Shown here one piece after another: positions 1 to 9,224 of a stretch of DNA of 64,000 bases (position 1 is its first letter; the number at the start of each line of letters is the position of its first letter). The position numbers and the translations under genes were made by a program. Location of the stretch: the NCBI RefSeq assembly GCF_027859255.1, contig NZ_JAQHXR010000001.1, forward strand, positions 62,001 through 126,000. The letters are read 5' to 3'. Under the pieces are notes generated by a model that saw nothing but the letters and a program-made list of their open reading frames with translations, did not search any database and was not told the DNA's origin. Source of the DNA: Helicobacter ibis (GTDB lineage Bacteria > Campylobacterota > Campylobacteria > Campylobacterales > Helicobacteraceae).

Positions 1-1
1 A

Positions 2-343
2 GATAATCTAAAGTTTGGTTATCGTGGAGTTATGGCAGATACTTATACAAGTATGCAAGATAGATTGATGTTACTTTATAAGGAGGCTATGAGTGAGTTT
101 TTAGGCGAAAAAATTACTTTTGTTTCTAATGATGATATAGAAAAAGATTTTAAAAAGCTAAAAATAAAAGCCATAAAAGAAGCAATGCAAAATTACATCA
201 AAGAGCTAAAATTCTACTCAAATAACGATTTTGCTTTTTTAGAAGTGCATAATAAAGAATTGTTTTTAAAAAATGCACTTGTATTGGTAGAAATTATAGA
301 GCTTTTTGCCCCTTATAAACTCACACAAAATTCTACTAACTAA
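2..343 (+). pseudogene. Type IIG restriction-modification gene, fragment 1 (left-truncated)
   Basis: This reading frame is open from the left edge and encodes the helical linker that precedes the methyltransferase domain of Campylobacter/Helicobacter type IIG enzymes. Visible stretches include RLMLLYKEAM and IKELKFYSNNDFAFLEVHN. The nuclease domain would lie upstream, outside the window. The frame meets TAA at 341-343 and then continues in the same frame as FLGNLFELFLQKGMKQDEGQ. A single C-to-T change (CAA to TAA) therefore explains the break, with Q being the residue expected before FLG. An internal ATG at 32 could be read, but this looks like part of one ancestral gene spanning roughly 1-4025. 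Confidence 0.75.
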
Positions 344-364
344 TTTTTAGGCAATCTTTTTGAA

Positions 365-1474
365 TTGTTTTTACAAAAAGGTATGAAGCAAGATGAAGGG
401 CAGTTTTTTACCCCGATACAAATTTGTGAATTTATTATGTATTCTTTGCCACTAGATTCTATGTTAAAAGAAAGCACTAAGCCTCTAAAAGTTATTGACT
501 ATGCGTGTGGTGCAGGACATTTTCTAAATACTTATGCAAATGAGCTTAAACGCTATGTGAAAGAAGAAAATTTAAAAGAATATTACAAGAATATTTATGG
601 AATTGAAAAAGAATATCGACTTTCTAAAGTATCAAAAGTTTCAAGTGCTATGTATGGACAAAATGAAATTAATATTTTATATGCAGATGCACTCTCTTCA
701 TTTGAGCTGGTAAATACCAAAAACTTTGAAGGAGAAAAGCCAAAGCCACAAGTTGAATCTCACAGCTTTGATTTGCTGATTGCTAATCCACCTTATAGCG
801 TCAAAGGTTTTTTAGAAACTCTAAGTGCTAAGTCTAAAAAGATTTATAGTCTTTTTAGTAATGATATAAATATAGAATCAAATAATGCTATTGAATGCTT
901 TTTTGTGGAAAGAGCAAATCAAATTTTAAAGGATAACGCCAAAGCTGCGATTATTTTACCAAGCTCTATTTTAAATAAAGACTCTATTTACAAAGCCACG
1001 AGAGAGATTCTTTTTCAAAACTTTGATTTTATTTCTATTGTCGAGCTAGGAAGCCAAACATTTGGTGCGACAGGCACAAATACGATTATTTTATTTTTAC
1101 GCAAAAAAGAGACTTTTAGACAAGAAAATAGTTTTATCTCGCAAGATTATAGCTTGATTAAAGAACGTATAGAGGGTGAAAATCTAAAAGACAATGAGCA
1201 CTTTTATCAAAATTATTTAAGCGCATATTGTGATTTTAGAGGATTTGATAAAGAACTTTATGAGAGTTTTTTAAATGGTAATTTAGATTCTAATCTTTTC
1301 AATTTAGATATTTTTAAAGATTATTACAATGCTTTTAAACAAACAAGTGATTATAAAAAACTAAAAGAATCTAGAGCTTATAAGGATTCCAAGGATAAAG
1401 ATTTGTTAGAAAATAAAGCATTTTTAGACTATGCTTTAAATATAGAAAAAGACAAATTGCTATATTTTTCCTAA
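365..1474 (+). pseudogene. Type IIG restriction-modification gene, fragment 2: N6-adenine methyltransferase domain
   Basis: The fragment encodes an N6-adenine DNA methyltransferase core. GQFFTP is followed by the SAM-binding motif DYACGAGHFL (about residues 45-54) and the catalytic motif IV ANPPY (about residues 140-144), so the methyltransferase motifs themselves are intact. It is in the same frame as the preceding fragment, separated only by the TAA at 341-343. It ends at TAA 1472-1474 because a T run at about 1465-1469 appears to be one base short. Adding one T would join LLYF directly to LSLNQEVLIIKAPSD in the next fragment. A free methyltransferase might still be translated from the TTG at 365, but without a specificity domain it would probably be inactive. 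Confidence 0.8.
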
Positions 1475-2411
1475 GTCTTAATCAAGAAGTGCTAATCATC
1501 AAAGCTCCAAGTGATATAAAAGAGCAAAAGAAATTTTTAGGATATGAATGGAGTAATCGCAAAGGCGATGAAGGACTAAAAGAGTTATATAGCCCCTACC
1601 TTAGCCCACTTTTTGAAAGGGATAATCCAAAAAATGAGACCAAACTTAATGCGTTAATCTACAAATCTTTTTTAAATACGCTTAATTTTATCCCAGAAGA
1701 GCTAAGAGCTTATGCCACAAAAGCAAAGCTTATTGATATGATAGACTTTGAAAAGGTGGAATTTAATAAGGCAATTAGTTTAAATCCAAAAACACAGCGA
1801 CGAGAAATAAAATCTAAATATCCATTAGTTAAATTAGAGACTTGTGGGGATTTTTTTATGGGTGGAACTCCTTCAAGAAAAAATTCAAGTTATTGGAATG
1901 GGGAAATTAAGTGGCTAACAATTGGTGATTATTCTAATCATCAAGTTATTACAGATACTAAAGAAAAAATCACTCAGCAAGGCTTTAAAGATTCTAATGC
2001 AAAAATGATACAAAAAGGTGCTGTTGTTGTTTCAATCTATGCAACAATTGGAAGGGTTGGAATACTAGGTGAAAGCATGACTACCAATCAGGCGATAGTA
2101 TCCATTGTTCCAAATGAGTGGTTTATTAATAAGTATCTTATGTATGCTATTGATTATTTTAAATTTCAATTATTTAACGAAACTATCACTACTTCACAAA
2201 AAAATATTAATCTAGGAATTTTACAAAATATGATTATTCCAAAACCACCGCTTGAAATTCAAAAGCAAATCGTGGCAGAGTGTGAAAAAATTGAAGAGCA
2301 GTATCATACAATCAAGACAAGTATAGAAGAGTATCAAAAATTAATTCAAGCGATTTTGTTTTATTGTGGAATTATAGATTCTATCAATCAATCACACGAA
2401 GTGCAAACCGC

Positions 2412-2491
2412 TAAAGGCGTCGTCGGAGTGGGGGGAGAGGTTGAGAGGGGGAAGGGAGCGACTTCGCAATTTAAGTCCCTCCATCCTCTCA
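2412..2491 (+). repeat. GC-rich in-frame insertion in the restriction gene
   Basis: A purine-then-pyrimidine block much richer in G and C than its surroundings lies inside the linker between the two recognition domains. It contains GAGAGG near its left part and CCTCTC at its right end, so it can form an imperfect hairpin. It keeps the reading frame, adding residues such as VVGVGGEVERGKG. It looks like a small interspersed element rather than part of the original gene; no second copy is visible in the window. Confidence 0.4.
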
Positions 2492-2613
2492 CAAAAGAAA
2501 GTGGCTTAGAATCTATTTTGCAAAATTTGCAAAAATTAGAATCTCAACTTGATTTTAATCTTTTGCTTGTGCTGATTGAAGAGCAAGTCAGTTATTCTAA
2601 TATTTTCTTTTCT

Positions 2614-2649
2614 CGTCATTCTGAGGGAAGCGAAGCGACCGAAGAATCT
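2614..2649 (+). repeat. Short interspersed element of the RHSEGSEATEES type
   Basis: The stretch beginning CGTCATTCTGAGG and ending GAAGAATCT resembles, from memory, a short repeat scattered through Helicobacter and other bacterial genomes. It is translated here in frame as RHSEGSEATEESH. It contains a GAAGCGAAGCG tandem. It is inserted without breaking the frame in the linker between the two recognition domains. There is only one copy in this window. Confidence 0.5.
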
Positions 2650-3404
2650 CATAATAAAGAAAAGCAAGATTTTAACACCTTTAAAGATTTTTCTAAAACC
2701 ATACAAGAGCTTTTGCAAACTCTCCCAACTCCGCCACAAAATGGCTGGGAGAGAATTTCTTTAAAGAATGAAAAATACATAGAACTTAATCCGAGTAAAA
2801 AAGAAATATCAGAGCTTGATGAAAATATGCTTGTTTCTTTTATAGAAATGGCAAGCATTTCAGATAAGGGTTATATTGAAAGCAAGGTAGATAAGCCATT
2901 AAAGGAAGTGAGAAAAGGTTATACATATTTTGTAGAAAATGATATTTTGATTGCAAAAATTACGCCTTGTATGGAAAATGGCAAATGTGCCATTGCAAAA
3001 AATCTCACAAATCATATAGGTTTTGGTAGCACAGAATTTCATATTTTTAGAGCAAAAACAGGTCTTGATAGCAGTTTCTTATTCTATAATCTAAATCAAC
3101 AAAATATAAGAGAAAAAGCAGCTCTTGCTATGACTGGAGCAAGTGGACACAAAAGAGTTCCTATAAGTTTTTATGAAAATCTTACAATCCCACTCCCACC
3201 GCTAGAAGTGCAAGAAAAAATTGTTCAAACTATTGAAGCAGTGGAGAATCAAATTTCTTTTGTGGATTCTAAACTTGCTCGCCTAGAATCTCAAAAAGAA
3301 GTTATTCTTAAAAAATATTTAGAGGCAGATAACGAGAGAGAGAACAGGTAGAGATTAAAGAAATCTTAAATCTTATCTCTCTTCTTCAGGCTTATAGAAT
3401 CTTA

Positions 3405-4025
3405 TTGCAATACTACACTACGAATATTTTGCGGGTGTGTGGAATAGATCCTAAAAGTGATAATTTTATGGATAACTTACCAAGTTTGGAACAAAATAGC
3501 CTTAAAACTTACAGCCTAAACGATACACAAAATTTTAGCCTTAGCATTGGCAAAAGAGTGCTAGATAGTGAGCTAGATATAAATGGAGCTATCCCAGTAT
3601 TTAGTGTAAATGTGAAAAAAGCATTTGGATTTATTAATAAAGAAATTTTACAAGATTATAGCAATGATTGTGTGTTATGGGGGATTGATGGAGATTTTAT
3701 GGTAGGATTTATGCCAAAAGGTAAGAAATTCTACCCCACAGATCATTGTGGAATTTTAAGCGTAAATGAAGCGGTATTAAATACTAAGATTGTTAGCTTT
3801 GCATTAGAGCAAGAAGGAGAAAAAAGAGAATTTTCTCGTACTTTAAGAGCCTCTATTGATAGGATTAGGGATCTTAAAATCACTCTTCCACCGCTAGAGA
3901 TACAAAACACAATCGCAAAAGAAGTGCAAATTTTAGAAGACAAGATTCAAAGCTTTAAATCTCTTTTGCCACTTTTAGAAAAAAGTAAATCAAAGATTCT
4001 AGGACAACCATTAAAAAGTAGCTAA
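3405..4025 (+). pseudogene. Type IIG restriction-modification gene, fragment 4: third recognition domain
   Basis: This C-terminal piece encodes another HsdS-like half-domain, ending in the conserved ITLPPLEIQNTIAKEVQ linker and a helix. Its frame is open from 3333 onward, reading REREQVEIKEIL, so it was fused to the preceding fragment. Loss of one GA unit, or gain of one base, in the run at 3334-3343 would rejoin them. A TTG at 3405 is the nominal start but has no convincing ribosome-binding site. The stop overlaps the stop of the convergent NDH-2 gene by four bases. It could act as a free specificity subunit, but decay is more likely given the other lesions. Confidence 0.7.
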
Positions 4026-5230
4026 TTGCTACTTCTATATCTAAATTGACCCTTTTTTGCGACCATTTTTATCCCACCTATGCTAAAGAGCCATTTATTT
4101 TCTATGGTATTTTTCATAAATGCAGCTATTTCACCATTTACATTTTTATGATATACAACGCCAACGCCATCAGTATGCCCTATGGAGCATACTGTGCCTC
4201 TGTGGTTGAATTTAAAGGCATGGTTAAATGGTTTGTTCTCTAGTTTTGCACACAATAATTCTGCTACATAGTCTCCCATTTGTGCTGATAGTTGTGCGGT
4301 TGGTGCGTGTATTACATCTTTGCTAGTTGCTAATGCACAATCACCAACTACATAGATATTCTCATATTCTTTGCATTGTAAGAATTCATTTACAGGGATT
4401 CTGCCTTTTTTGTTTGGTATTATGGAGTTTTCTATTATATCGCTTCCCTTTACACCTGCACTCCATAGAATTGTATTGCCGATTATTTCTTCTAGCTTTC
4501 CATTTTTTTCTATTATTACTTTGTGTTTTTGGATTTCTTTTACTTCAGCACTAGATATTATATCTACCCCTAGTGCTTTTAGTTTGGATTCTGCTTTATT
4601 TGAGAGTGATTTGCTAAAGACTGGTAGTATTTGTTTTGACCTTCCTATACAGGTTATTTTAGGAATCTTTCTATCAATGCCACATATTAGACATAGCTCA
4701 TCAAGTTGAGTTGCAAGTTCTGCAGCAAATTCTATCCCAGTAAATCCAGTGCCACATACTATTACATGCAAGTCATCTGGATTTTTTGTGTGGATAAATT
4801 CCTTAAATTTATTTTCTATGTTTTTGGTTAGTTTTAGTGCGGTATTTAGTGAAGTAAGCACATAAGTATGCTCATATACGCCTTCTATCCCAAAGCTATC
4901 AAGCTTGAATCCTAGACCAATTACTAAATAATCATACTCATATCTTCCGCCATTGCCTATTACTGCATTTTCTGTTGGCAGGATTTCTTTTATTTTGTCC
5001 TTTATAAATGTTACTTTGTTTTTATCCAAGATTTTTCTGTAATAGATTCTAGCTTTTCTATCGCTTAGAGTGCCTATGGCAACTTTATGCAGTAGGGTTG
5101 TTTGATAGTGATAGTCGTGTTTGCTAATTAGCGTTATATCAGCCTTTACTTTTAGTTTCCTTTGTAGTCCTAGTGCGACTTTAAGCCCCCCATATCCACC
5201 ACCTATTATTAGAATCTTTTTTTTATCCAT
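4022..5230 (-). CDS. ndh: Type II NADH dehydrogenase-like FAD-dependent oxidoreductase
   Basis: This 402-residue protein has two Rossmann dinucleotide-binding motifs: GGGYGGLKVA near the N-terminus for FAD, and VCGTGFTGIEFAAEL near residue 165 for NAD(P)H. The late motif YVVGDCA is typical of NDH-2 family enzymes. These are single-subunit, non-proton-pumping dehydrogenases that pass electrons from NADH to quinone at the inner face of the membrane. The ATG at 5230 is chosen because AAGGGG (complement of 5237-5242) sits a few bases upstream; a TTG at 5248 would lack one. Its stop overlaps the convergent restriction pseudogene by four bases. The electron donor and acceptor are not proven by sequence, and a sulfide:quinone-type relative is possible but less likely. 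Confidence 0.8.
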   Translation of the reverse strand: MDKKKILIIGGGYGGLKVALGLQRKLKVKADITLISKHDYHYQTTLLHKVAIGTLSDRKARIYYRKILDKNKVTFIKDKIKEILPTENAVIGNGGRYEYDYLVIGLGFKLDSFGIEGVYEHTYVLTSLNTALKLTKNIENKFKEFIHTKNPDDLHVIVCGTGFTGIEFAAELATQLDELCLICGIDRKIPKITCIGRSKQILPVFSKSLSNKAESKLKALGVDIISSAEVKEIQKHKVIIEKNGKLEEIIGNTILWSAGVKGSDIIENSIIPNKKGRIPVNEFLQCKEYENIYVVGDCALATSKDVIHAPTAQLSAQMGDYVAELLCAKLENKPFNHAFKFNHRGTVCSIGHTDGVGVVYHKNVNGEIAAFMKNTIENKWLFSIGGIKMVAKKGQFRYRSSN

Positions 5231-5317
5231 TTTATGCCCCTTACCCAATTTTATAATATGAGTATAAAAAATAATAGTTAAAAAATTTTTTAATTTTTTG
5301 TGTGATTATTTTTTGGA

Positions 5318-5323
5318 TATAAT
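5318..5323 (+). promoter_or_regulatory. -10 element for the Na/Pi cotransporter gene
   Basis: A perfect TATAAT hexamer lies about 27 bases before the GTG start, in an intergenic gap between divergent genes. No clear -35 is visible, as is usual for sigma-70 promoters in this phylum. Confidence 0.45.
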
Positions 5324-5349
5324 CTTGCATTTTGTTGTTGGGGGAGATT

Positions 5350-7107
5350 GTGTATAAAAGATATTTGCTATTAGTATTAATTGCACTTCTTGTTTATTTT
5401 TTAATTGTTTTTCCAGAGCTTGGCATGATATTGGCAGGTGTTGCTATATTGCTTGTTGGAATGTCAAATTTAGGCAATGGGTTTAAGTCTTTTAGTGGTG
5501 GTCTTTTAGAAAAAATCTTAAAAAAATCAACAGATACTAGGGTAAAGAGTATAGCATTTGGAACAATAACCACAATTCTTATGCAAAGCTCTACTTTAGT
5601 ATCTGTTATTTCTATATCATTTTTAGGTGCTGGTCTTATCACTCTAGCACAAGGTATAGGGATTGTCTTTGGTGCGAATTTAGGAAATAGTGCTGGTTCG
5701 TGGTTAATTGTAGGGCTTACAAAGATAAATATATCAACTCTAGCTATACCTTTGGTTGTAAGTGGTGCTTTATTGGGTTTTCAAAAAGATTCAGTGCTAA
5801 AGGGCTTAGGAAGTGTATTTATAGGGATTGGATTTTTCTTTTTGGGGGTTGATTATATTAAAAGTGGCTTTGAATCTTACAAAGAAATAATGGATTTATC
5901 GAAGTTTAACTTTACAGGCATGAAAGGAGTGCTAATCTTTGTCGCGCTTGGTGCGATAACTACGGGTATAGTGCAGTCAAGCCACGCTACAATAGCAATT
6001 ATTATATCAGCATTAATAAGTAATCAAATAACTTACGAAAATGCACTTGCTGCAACATTGGGAACTAGTGTAGGTGGTGTAGTAACTGCCGTTGTAGCAT
6101 CTCTTAGCACGAATCTTGATGGCAAGAAACTTGCAGTTGCAAATTGTATTTTTAACTTTACTATTGCGCTAATTGTTATTGTTTTGTTTCCGTTTTTTGT
6201 TAATTTAGTAAATCTTGTAGCGGATATTTTAGGGATAGAAAACATAGCATTAAAGACTGCATTATTCCATACTCTCTTCAACCTTGTAGCTGTTATTTTG
6301 ATATCTATGTTTGTAGGGCAGATTGTTGCATTTTTGGACAGAGTGATAAAAGAACCTAAAAATAGGGACACTGATAGACCACTATATCTTAATAATAATA
6401 TTTTAGAATACCCAGATACTGCCATTGAAGCACTGCAAAAGGAGAGTGAGCATTTATATAATAACGCCTATGCAATGATTGCTCATACAATAGGATTCAA
6501 TCGTAGTGATATAAGAAGCAAGGAGAGTTTTGACTTTATAGTTGAGAACAAAAAGTGGTTTAGCGGTAGTGTTGATTTGGATTATTTATATAGACAAAAG
6601 ATAAAGGTCTTATTTGACGCTATTATGGAGTTTTCTACAAAGGCACAATTATATGCAGATGATGAAGCAAAAGTGCATAGAATCTTTTCTTTCAAACTTG
6701 CATCAAGAAATATCACTGAAGCCACAAAGAATCTTAAAATAATACAAGGCAATATGAAAGTCTATGCAAATTCAACAAACAAATATCTAGCAGATGAATA
6801 TAATGAAATGAGAAAAGATATGGGGGAACTCTTGCGTAGCATAGAAAAGCTAAAGCTAATGAAAGATGAAAGTGTTCATTTAATATTGCAGAATCTAAAA
6901 GGTGCAGAAAAACTCTTAAAAGAGAAAGATTATAGTGCATTTCATAGAGTAGAAACTCTAATAACAGAAAATAAAATAAGTGTAACTAATGGAACTTCTA
7001 TATTGAACGATAGTGCGTTTATGGCACAAATTGCTATAAATTTAATTGAAGCAGTTGTTATAATATTTGCAAAAGATGAATATAGTGAGGAGATAAAGCA
7101 AGACTAA
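5350..7107 (+). CDS. nptA: Na+/phosphate cotransporter family protein with PhoU-like C-terminus
   Basis: The N-terminal half (about residues 1-330) carries the duplicated Na/Pi-cotransporter repeats with the QSS signatures ILMQSSTLVSV and GIVQSSHATIAI, within eight or more hydrophobic segments. The C-terminal half is soluble and helical, resembling PhoU. Such proteins move phosphate across the inner membrane with sodium, either for uptake or as an overflow route. GTG at 5350 is preferred because GGGGGAG at 5340-5346 precedes it; upstream in-frame TTG codons would lie before this site. The stop overlaps the convergent dedA stop by four bases. The window also holds a full Pst system, so this strain appears to have two phosphate transporters. 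Confidence 0.85.
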   Translation: MYKRYLLLVLIALLVYFLIVFPELGMILAGVAILLVGMSNLGNGFKSFSGGLLEKILKKSTDTRVKSIAFGTITTILMQSSTLVSVISISFLGAGLITLAQGIGIVFGANLGNSAGSWLIVGLTKINISTLAIPLVVSGALLGFQKDSVLKGLGSVFIGIGFFFLGVDYIKSGFESYKEIMDLSKFNFTGMKGVLIFVALGAITTGIVQSSHATIAIIISALISNQITYENALAATLGTSVGGVVTAVVASLSTNLDGKKLAVANCIFNFTIALIVIVLFPFFVNLVNLVADILGIENIALKTALFHTLFNLVAVILISMFVGQIVAFLDRVIKEPKNRDTDRPLYLNNNILEYPDTAIEALQKESEHLYNNAYAMIAHTIGFNRSDIRSKESFDFIVENKKWFSGSVDLDYLYRQKIKVLFDAIMEFSTKAQLYADDEAKVHRIFSFKLASRNITEATKNLKIIQGNMKVYANSTNKYLADEYNEMRKDMGELLRSIEKLKLMKDESVHLILQNLKGAEKLLKEKDYSAFHRVETLITENKISVTNGTSILNDSAFMAQIAINLIEAVVIIFAKDEYSEEIKQD

Positions 7108-7706
7108 TTTTGTCTATGCTTTTTTTGATAGTAGATGTATATTGAAATGCCAATTGCAACTAATATAACTAGTGATAGTGTTATTATGTGTAGATATTCT
7201 CTTAAAAGCCCTTCATTCTGTCCTAAAAAGTATCCAAGTGCAGTTAGTATAACAACCCAAATACCAGCCCCAAGAGATGTGTAAAGACAAAATAAAAATA
7301 AATTCATCTTGCCAATTCCAGCAGGTAGAGAAATGTATTGTCTAATTACAGGTATCAATCTTCCACTAAAAGTTGAGATATGTCCGTGTTTATTGAAGAA
7401 TTGTTCCATTTTATTCATTGTTTCAGGTTTGAAAAATACATACTTGCCATACTTTATAAGAATCTCTCTTCCTAAATATAATGCTAGATAATAATTAATT
7501 AATGCACCAGCTAGTGAGCCAGCAATCCCGCATAAAATAGCAATGAAAAAATTCATCTCTCCTTTATGTGCTAAGTATCCAGCAGGTATCATTACTATTT
7601 CGCTTGGGAATGGTATAAAGCTACTTTCAAGCAACATCATAATAAAGATTCCCAAATATCCAAATGCACTAACGCTATCTACAATAAAGTTAATAATCTC
7701 TTCCAA
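7104..7706 (-). CDS. DedA-family membrane protein
   Basis: This 200-residue integral membrane protein has about five hydrophobic segments and the DedA signatures LESSFIPFPSEIV near residue 26 and FSGRLIPVIRQYISLPAGIGKM around residue 110. The second contains the conserved G-R-x-x-P and R-Q/G-x-x motifs. DedA proteins are inner-membrane transporters or scramblases linked to undecaprenyl phosphate or phospholipid recycling and membrane-potential maintenance. The start is a TTG (complement of 7704-7706) after a purine-rich AAAAAGAG. It is convergent with the Na/Pi cotransporter and shares four bases with it. Substrate is not predictable from sequence. Confidence 0.85.
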   Translation of the reverse strand: MEEIINFIVDSVSAFGYLGIFIMMLLESSFIPFPSEIVMIPAGYLAHKGEMNFFIAILCGIAGSLAGALINYYLALYLGREILIKYGKYVFFKPETMNKMEQFFNKHGHISTFSGRLIPVIRQYISLPAGIGKMNLFLFCLYTSLGAGIWVVILTALGYFLGQNEGLLREYLHIITLSLVILVAIGISIYIYYQKKHRQN

Positions 7707-7753
7707 AATACGCTCTTTTTAAGTTTGATTTTGTAATTATAAGTGATTTTTTA

Positions 7754-7759
7754 TATAAT
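7754..7759 (+). promoter_or_regulatory. -10 element before the stator gene
   Basis: A TATAAT hexamer lies 28 bases before the GTG start of the MotB/PomB-like gene, in the gap between divergent genes. It probably drives the whole operon through mnmG, since the following genes overlap or abut. Confidence 0.45.
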
Positions 7760-7787
7760 ACAAAACATAAATAAAGAAAGGTAAATT

Positions 7788-8567
7788 GTGGCAAAAGAAA
7801 AATTAAGATGTCCTCCGTGTGATTGTCCCAAAGGTGTTCCGTTATGGCTTGGGACTTATGGAGATATGGTTACTCTTATTCTTACATTTTTTATTCTTTT
7901 GCTATCTATGGCTTCATTTGATAAAGAGAGAATCGCACAAGCGATAGGTTCGGTAGAAGGTGCGTTGTCTATTTTAGAAAAAGGCTCTCAATCCCAAATA
8001 AATCCTCCACAACCAATAAAAGCTACTCCTATGGAAACAGAAGTTGAGATGGATAATGTGGTTAATATCTTTGCTTCTTTAATTACAGAATATAATGAAG
8101 TAAATAGAATCTCAAATGGTCCAAGCGTAGAGTTAGAAGAAGCGGAGAAAGGGATAGTTATAAGAATCCCAAATGAATTATTATTTGATAATGGAAGTGC
8201 TATTTTAAGCAACTCAAGTGGGATAGCCTTCTTAAAGCGTTTATCACTAGAGTTTAGAAAAATGCCAAATGCAGTGCTAATAAAGAGCATAGGACATACT
8301 GATAATACTCCTATTATGAGAGATTCTGTGTTTGCTGATAATTTTGAATTATCAATTGCAAGAGGCGTTAATGTAGCAGACCTTATAATAAATGAGGGTG
8401 TTGATAACTCTAGGATAACAGGCGGTGGAGAAGGAGAGTATTCTCCTATTGCAAGTAATGATATACCAAGTCTTAGAGCTAAAAATAGACGTGTTGATTT
8501 GTATGTTTATAGTATAGGACAGGATTTATCTGCAGCTGCTCAATCTATAAACAAAGTAACTCCATAA
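7788..8567 (+). CDS. MotB/PomB-like flagellar stator protein (OmpA-type peptidoglycan-binding domain)
   Basis: This is a 259-residue B-type stator subunit. A short Cys/Pro-rich N-terminus with GVPLWLGTYGD leads into a single transmembrane helix of about residues 24-43. Asp26 sits where the ion-binding aspartate of MotB/PomB lies. The C-terminal half is OmpA-like, with the segments IGHTDNTPI, ELSIARG and NRRVDLYV that contact peptidoglycan. The PLWxxTxxD leader resembles sodium-type PomB more than the PAGEKWAVPYADF leader I recall for H. pylori MotB. No motA/pomA partner is adjacent. The start is GTG at 7788 with AAAGG upstream. It heads an operon of metabolic genes, which is odd for a stator gene. 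Confidence 0.75.
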   Translation: MAKEKLRCPPCDCPKGVPLWLGTYGDMVTLILTFFILLLSMASFDKERIAQAIGSVEGALSILEKGSQSQINPPQPIKATPMETEVEMDNVVNIFASLITEYNEVNRISNGPSVELEEAEKGIVIRIPNELLFDNGSAILSNSSGIAFLKRLSLEFRKMPNAVLIKSIGHTDNTPIMRDSVFADNFELSIARGVNVADLIINEGVDNSRITGGGEGEYSPIASNDIPSLRAKNRRVDLYVYSIGQDLSAAAQSINKVTP

Positions 8568-8576
8568 AGAGAAATA

Positions 8577-9224
8577 ATGCAAGAACAAGAAACGTCAATA
8601 GACACTTTATTTAAGGGTGTCATTAAGTTTAAAGAAGAAAATTTTTCACATTATAAAGAATTATTTAGAGATTTAAAAGAGGGGCAAAATCCGCACACAT
8701 TGTTTGTTGGGTGTTCGGATTCTAGAGTTGTGCCAAATTTAATTACAAATACTTTGCCGGGTGAGTTGTTTGTCGTTAGAAATATTGCAAACATTGTGCC
8801 TCCATATAGAAAGGTAGATGAAAGTTTGGCTACCACTTCTGCTATTGAGTATGCATTATGTGAGCTAAATGTAGAAAATATAATAATTTGCGGTCATTCT
8901 CATTGTGGAGGTTGTGCTGCTTTGTATGATGAGGAGCATTATAATGCAATGCCAAATGTTAAAAATTGGCTAAAATTAATTGAAGATATAAAGATAAAAG
9001 TGCTTGATTTAAAACCAGAAAATGAGGCTTTGAGAGCATTTTATACAGAACAAATGAATATAGAAAAGCAAATAAGGAATCTCTTTACATATCCGGAAGT
9101 AAAGGAAAAATATCTAGCAAGAACGTTGCATATTTATGGTTGGCACTATATTATAGAAAGTGGCGAAGTGTATAGCTATGATTTTAAAAAACAAGAATTT
9201 AATTTATTAAAGGCGGAGAAATGA
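8577..9224 (+). CDS. Beta-class carbonic anhydrase
   Basis: This 215-residue enzyme interconverts CO2 and bicarbonate. Zinc ligands are visible as Cys46 in CSDSR and His107/Cys110 in GHSHCGGC. The Asp48-Arg50 dyad that gates the active site is intact. It matches the cytoplasmic beta-carbonic anhydrase of H. pylori (HP0004, icfA in older naming), which supplies bicarbonate for growth and acid adaptation. It sits 9 bases after the stator gene, and its TGA overlaps the ATG of kdsA. That coupling to kdsA and ribH is the same as in H. pylori. Confidence 0.93.
   Translation: MQEQETSIDTLFKGVIKFKEENFSHYKELFRDLKEGQNPHTLFVGCSDSRVVPNLITNTLPGELFVVRNIANIVPPYRKVDESLATTSAIEYALCELNVENIIICGHSHCGGCAALYDEEHYNAMPNVKNWLKLIEDIKIKVLDLKPENEALRAFYTEQMNIEKQIRNLFTYPEVKEKYLARTLHIYGWHYIIESGEVYSYDFKKQEFNLLKAEK

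Larger units (their letters stand above)
1489..3351 (+). pseudogene. Type IIG restriction-modification gene, fragment 3: two target-recognition domains
   Basis: The fragment begins with IIKAPSD and EWSNRKGDEGLKEL, typical of the segment between methyltransferase and specificity regions of type IIG enzymes. Two HsdS-like target-recognition domains follow. The first has GGTPSRKNSSYW and ends in IPKPPLEIQKQIV. The second has FGSTEFHIFRA and ends in IPLPPLEVQEKIV. A coiled linker follows each. The reading frame starts with GTG at 1489 only because of the upstream frameshift. Two GC-rich insertions lie between the two domains, both in frame (about 2412-2491 and 2614-2649). The frame ends at TAG 3349-3351 just after a GA dinucleotide run at 3334-3343. 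Confidence 0.8.

Noticed and set aside
2412-2491. CRISPR repeat or spacer remnant
   Set aside because: A single GC-rich block with no repeat unit of 25-40 bases recurring nearby. No CRISPR array was seen anywhere in the window.
3405-4025. Independent HsdS specificity subunit gene
   Set aside because: The frame is open upstream to 3333 and continues the protein of the preceding fragment, there is no good ribosome-binding site at the TTG, and adjacent fragments are also broken. A gene fragment is the simpler reading.
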